A stretch of 64,000 nucleotides of DNA from VRUE01 sp963728045 (GTDB taxonomy: Bacteria > Actinomycetota > Thermoleophilia > Solirubrobacterales > 70-9): the NCBI GenBank assembly GCA_963728045.1, contig CAVSIE010000002.1, positions 1,240,001 through 1,304,000 of the forward strand. The letters run 5' to 3'. The position numbers and the translations under genes are program-made. Under the pieces are notes generated by a model that worked only from the letters and a program-made list of their open reading frames with translations, was not told where the DNA came from and did no database searches. This document shows positions 60,918-64,000 of this stretch, in pieces (the first letter of the stretch is position 1; each line of letters starts with the position of its first letter).

Positions 60918-61554
60918 CCGGGCGCAAGCGGCCGAGCAGCTCGCCGCGGGGCGGACGCGCCTGCCGCCGGGACGCCACGGCCTGTCCAGTGACTTCGTCG
61001 CCGAGAACCAGCGCGAGCGGCTGCTCAACGGCATCGTCGAGGCGGTTGCCGAGCACGGCTACAACGCGACCACGATCGGCCGCATCGCCGAGGCGTCGAA
61101 GATCTCCCGCCGCACCTTCTACGAGCACTTCGAGGGCAAGGAGGACTGCTTCCTCGCCGCCTACGAGATGATCGACACCCACGCCGGCGCCGCGATGCTG
61201 GCAGCGGCTGGGCCGAAAGAGCCCTGGCCCGAGCGAGTGCGGCCCCGCCTCGAAGCCCTGCTCGACGTCCTCTCCCGCGATCCCGCCGTCGCCCGCTTCT
61301 ACCTAGTCGAGCCACTCGCCGCGGGAGGCGAGATCGCCGCCCGCTACCGCGACGCGATGCAGCTGCTCGCCGAGCTCCTGCGGCCCGACTCCGGCCCCTC
61401 CGGAGTGGACGCCGAAGTACGCGACCAGGCCCTGATGGGCGGGATCACGACCCTTATCCGCCGCCGCCTCAACGCCGGTGACCCCACCGGCATCCCCGCT
61501 CTGCTGCCAGATCTGGTCGATCTCAGCACCCGAGGCCTTCTTCTTAAAAACTAA
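60910..61554 (+). CDS. TetR family regulator (4)
   Basis: A 214-aa TetR/AcrR protein starting MADRAQAAEQ inside the previous gene's end; a TTG at 60901 is an alternative. HTH TTIGRIAEASKISRRTFYEHFEGKEDCFLAAYEMI. Paralog of TetR (1) by the shared pre-HTH LPPGRHG-type segment. With gene (3) it mirrors the minus-strand pair. Confidence 0.88.
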   Translation: MADRAQAAEQLAAGRTRLPPGRHGLSSDFVAENQRERLLNGIVEAVAEHGYNATTIGRIAEASKISRRTFYEHFEGKEDCFLAAYEMIDTHAGAAMLAAAGPKEPWPERVRPRLEALLDVLSRDPAVARFYLVEPLAAGGEIAARYRDAMQLLAELLRPDSGPSGVDAEVRDQALMGGITTLIRRRLNAGDPTGIPALLPDLVDLSTRGLLLKN

Positions 61555-61557
61555 GAC

Positions 61558-61586
61558 TTGCATTCAGAAAACGAATCTTTTATCCT
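61558..61586 (+). promoter_or_regulatory. Sigma-70-type promoter before the collagen-like gene
   Basis: TTGCAT (61558-61563), 17-bp spacer, TATCCT (61581-61586), in an AT-rich stretch directly after the TetR (4) stop. The leader to the ATG at 61693 is about 100 nt and contains GGAGAGAG as ribosome site. Confidence 0.6.
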
Positions 61587-61692
61587 CTGACCCAAGCCCG
61601 AGGGGAAAGCGGGCGTTCAGGGAAACGAGTCCCGAGCATCACCGCACAGGGAAGCGGCCGGCAAGGGGCTCAGAACAGAGGAGAGAGATTCG

Positions 61693-62529
61693 ATGTTCTC
61701 GACGCTTCGCAACCGCTTCGGCATCCCGGGAGTCATCTCGGTCGTCGCCCTCGTCTTCGCGATGATCGGCGGCGCCTACGCCGCCAACCAGGATGGCTCC
61801 GGCAAGGGCGCCACCGCCTCGGCCAAAAAAGCCGCCAAAGGCCCCAAAGGCGCTAAAGGCGCCAAAGGTGCGACGGGGGCAGCGGGTCCCGCCGGCCCGG
61901 CAGGCCCGCCCGGCGCCAACGGCAAAGACGGCGCCAACGGCGCCAACGGAGCGCCCGGCAAAGACGGCGTCAGCGTCACCGGCGTCCCCGCCACAGTCGG
62001 CGAATGCCCCAACGGCGGCGTCAAATACACCTCCGCCAGCGGCAGCAACCCCGTCTGCAACGGCGAAGACGGTCAGACCGGTTTCACCACCACTCTGCCC
62101 TCCGGACAGACCATGACCGGTACATGGGGGACGGGCCCCCAAACGCCAACCGGAATCAAGTACTTCCCGATCTCCTTCCCGATACCGCTCGAGGAAGCAC
62201 CTATACCCATCCTGGTGATGCCTAACGAAGAAAGCAAGCCAGGCTGCCCGGGCCGTGGCGGCGGGACGTTTAGCGAGTCGTATGAACCGACCACCCCAGA
62301 AGCTGAACCCGGCAGGCTCTGCGTCTATGTGAGCGGTCTCTTCGAAGTCACGATGGGGTACCCATTCATCCTCGGTTCTCCCGTCTTTCTCAACTTTATC
62401 TACAGGGATGACGAATTCGGCGTCGGATTTCGGGCGGAACCGGGCACTTCCCCTACTGGGACTCTCGTAGCAGCCCAATGCTCAAACGAATGCTATGTCG
62501 GCGGCACTTGGGCTGTAACGGCTGAATAG
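61693..62529 (+). CDS. Exported collagen-like repeat protein
   Basis: A 278-aa protein. The N-terminus MFSTLRNRFGIPGVISVVALVFAMIGGAYAA is a membrane anchor or signal segment common in Solirubrobacterales collagen-like proteins. Residues ~48-92 are Gly-X-Y repeats (GPKGAKGAKGATGAAGPAGP, GANGKDGANGANGAPGKDG), forming a short triple helix. The C-terminal globular domain (~95-278) has six Cys. It is probably a trimeric surface protein. A terminator hairpin follows. Confidence 0.85.
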   Translation: MFSTLRNRFGIPGVISVVALVFAMIGGAYAANQDGSGKGATASAKKAAKGPKGAKGAKGATGAAGPAGPAGPPGANGKDGANGANGAPGKDGVSVTGVPATVGECPNGGVKYTSASGSNPVCNGEDGQTGFTTTLPSGQTMTGTWGTGPQTPTGIKYFPISFPIPLEEAPIPILVMPNEESKPGCPGRGGGTFSESYEPTTPEAEPGRLCVYVSGLFEVTMGYPFILGSPVFLNFIYRDDEFGVGFRAEPGTSPTGTLVAAQCSNECYVGGTWAVTAE

Positions 62530-62540
62530 ACCAACCTCAC

Positions 62541-62588
62541 GGGGCTGCCAGGCCCAGACAAGCTGCCCTGGGCCTTGGCAGTAAGCCC
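62541..62588 (+). terminator. Hairpin terminator after the collagen-like gene
   Basis: CTGCCAGGCCCA (62545-62556) pairs with TGGGCCTTGGCAG (62569-62581) with one bulge; outer bases GGGG/CCCC extend it. It separates the collagen-like gene from the next gene. Confidence 0.65.
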
Positions 62589-62621
62589 CAGCACAACGGA
62601 CACCCACAAAGGGGAGATCTA

Positions 62622-64000
62622 GTGAAACGCCAAGCAAAGACATTCCATTCAGAGTCATACAGTGCCCTAGGGCCGCGTTTCATCCGCTCATTGCCTCTGG
62701 CGTTCGCGCTCACCGTCGTGTTAACTGTCTTGCTCCCCGCGGCTGCGCTGGCCGACGGTTCCGTCGTCACCAAACCGGCTACCAAAATTCACCATACAAC
62801 CGTGGTGCTGAACGGTCATCTCGACCCAGAAGGGGATCCCGGCGTCACTGAATGTGCCTTTGAGTGGGGCAAAACCGCTGCCTATGGCAACACCGCCCCA
62901 TGCGCCGAGGGGAACACGTTCAACGCTGCGGCTGACGTCAGCTCCGCTCTCAGCGGCCTCTCGCCGAGCGAGACCTACCACTTCCGGCTCCGCATCGAAA
63001 CCACCTCCAACGGTCTCTTCACAGGCGCCGATCAAGCCTTCAGGACGATACCCGTACCGAGCGAACATACGCTAATCGCTAGTTTTGGAAATAATGGGAC
63101 CTCGGGCTCGAATTTCCCTGCGCCCTATAATTCCCCGGCAATACACCACGCGAGCAGGAGGCTCTACGTCTCCAGCCAAAGCGGATCAAGCACTCAACTT
63201 TATGGCTTCGATGCCTCTGCGCCCCCGGCTTTCCCTACGTTGGTTGGATTTCCGTTCAGCATGAGCCAAGGAAATAGCGGCGTCGTACCGATTGCTGCTG
63301 ACAACTCAAGTACCGGTTCGGCAGGGAACGTCTATTTCGCTACTGAAGACACAAGTCAGCTGGCTTTCAAAGACCAACTCAATGGCGTCAGCCCAAGCGG
63401 TGCCGTGCTGCCCGGCTTCCCCATCGCCCCTGGCGTAAATCCCGGCCCTCCTGCCGTACCGGTTGCTGCGCCTGATATTGGATCGATTGCGGTCAATTCG
63501 ACCGGCGAAATTTGGATAGCCGCTCAAGTCGGCGGTGAGCCCTACAACACGATCCTCAAATACAGCTCAACTGGTGTATTTCTTGGATCACTCGACGTTT
63601 CCTTCCCAGAAGGTTCCGCACATCGCATCACCTTCGACTCTGACGACAATCTCTATATCGCCCTCTATAGAGGACAACAGTCGATCTGGAAGTTTACCGC
63701 CGCCAGCGGTTACGCTTCAGCCGTCAAGCTGCCCGATCCGCCCGGAGCGTGGTCGCTCGCCATCGACCCCTCGACCGAGTACCTCTACGCCAATACCGCC
63801 TCCGGCGGAGTCTCCATCTATGACGTGGAGAGCGGCAAGCTTTTCGATGAATTCGAAAGCGACGGAGGTTCTGGCATCGCGGTGGATTCGACGAACCACG
63901 CAGTCTATACCAGTAGCAGTACCAAGGTACACGTTTATGCCACCGGCACCCCGCTCCTGGCGCCCACCGCCACCACCACCCCCGCCAGTGCGATCGGGGG
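62622..64000 (+). CDS. Secreted NHL/beta-propeller-like protein with fibronectin-III-like N-domain, 3' partial
   Basis: The frame is open from GTG 62622 (GGGGAG 6 bp before) to the window end, ~459 codons. Signal peptide around LAFALTVVLTVLLPAAALA. Residues ~48-140 look like an Fn3-type domain (TTVVLNGHLDPEGDPGVTEC, LSPSETYHFRLRIET). After that, repeated blade-like strands with YVSSQSG, NVYFATED, EIWIAAQVGG, NLYIALYRG, YLYANTASGG and AVYTSSST suggest an NHL/SMP-type propeller. Codon use is less GC-biased than neighbours. Large surface protein; role unknown. Confidence 0.75.
   Translation, partial: MKRQAKTFHSESYSALGPRFIRSLPLAFALTVVLTVLLPAAALADGSVVTKPATKIHHTTVVLNGHLDPEGDPGVTECAFEWGKTAAYGNTAPCAEGNTFNAAADVSSALSGLSPSETYHFRLRIETTSNGLFTGADQAFRTIPVPSEHTLIASFGNNGTSGSNFPAPYNSPAIHHASRRLYVSSQSGSSTQLYGFDASAPPAFPTLVGFPFSMSQGNSGVVPIAADNSSTGSAGNVYFATEDTSQLAFKDQLNGVSPSGAVLPGFPIAPGVNPGPPAVPVAAPDIGSIAVNSTGEIWIAAQVGGEPYNTILKYSSTGVFLGSLDVSFPEGSAHRITFDSDDNLYIALYRGQQSIWKFTAASGYASAVKLPDPPGAWSLAIDPSTEYLYANTASGGVSIYDVESGKLFDEFESDGGSGIAVDSTNHAVYTSSSTKVHVYATGTPLLAPTATTTPASAIG

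Noticed and set aside
61859..61975. Gly-X-Y region as a tandem DNA repeat or CRISPR-like array
   Set aside because: The repetition follows codon triplets of the collagen-like protein and is explained by coding.

Overview
The window is high-GC actinobacterial chromosome. The best guess is Thermoleophilia/Solirubrobacterales: GTG and TTG starts are frequent, there are several paralogous ArsR-like winged-helix regulators, a collagen-like surface protein whose N-terminus is typical of that order, a cobalamin-dependent ribonucleotide reductase, an F420-type DUF385 oxidoreductase and an archaeal-looking topoisomerase I. This is inference from protein content; no 16S gene is present.

Layout. 1-5976: end of a thioesterase-like gene, a HAD phosphatase/MFS pair, and a MacB-like ABC exporter. 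6074-10285: a Cu-type CsoR/DUF4396 operon, a divergent esterase/P450 pair around a perfect operator, and a small-protein/nucleotidyltransferase module. 10306-17460: NrdJ, a hemolysin-III protein, FMN reductase, YceI with a divergent MarR, a siroheme-synthase N-domain protein and a sugar epimerase. 17539-24716: topA-tmk-holB, a frameshifted glycosyltransferase with DUF2304, and a PhoR/PhoB-like two-component system.

24713-40056 is an accessory island at the 3' end of tRNA-Thr(CGT). The far end (25861-25902) carries an exact 42-bp copy of the tRNA 3' half. Between the ends lie a tyrosine integrase, an excisionase-like protein, three XRE regulators, a MobF relaxase, a Doc/RHH pair and defence-like cargo: an OLD-type ATPase-TOPRIM nuclease with a WYL-like partner, and a 749-aa zinc-ribbon protein with a HEPN-like Rx4H motif. 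No type IV secretion or replication gene is visible, so it looks like an integrative mobilizable element. A separate 1.1-kb Fic unit between 20-bp direct repeats sits just outside, and a second repeat pair (25951/29326) suggests the left end grew by stacked insertions.

40070-64000 returns to chromosomal genes: a ThiF-like enzyme with a possible RiPP-recognition N-domain, three winged-helix paralogs, UDG, a ferritin-like lipoprotein, MMPL transporter, PgsA, FolE2, a primary-type sigma factor, DUF385 oxidoreductase, tRNA-Tyr abutting a PD-(D/E)XK gene, SDR, MerR, a large membrane protein, exported proteins, an HTH/nucleotidyltransferase module, four TetR regulators in two divergent pairs, a collagen-like protein, and a secreted beta-propeller-like protein cut by the window end.

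Two non-coding structures stand out. One is a three-copy element (5974-6076, 7004-7104, 50179-50279) with a conserved core and locus-specific inverted arms that contain the neighbouring stop codons. The other is a 65-bp near-perfect hairpin inserted in frame inside holB.
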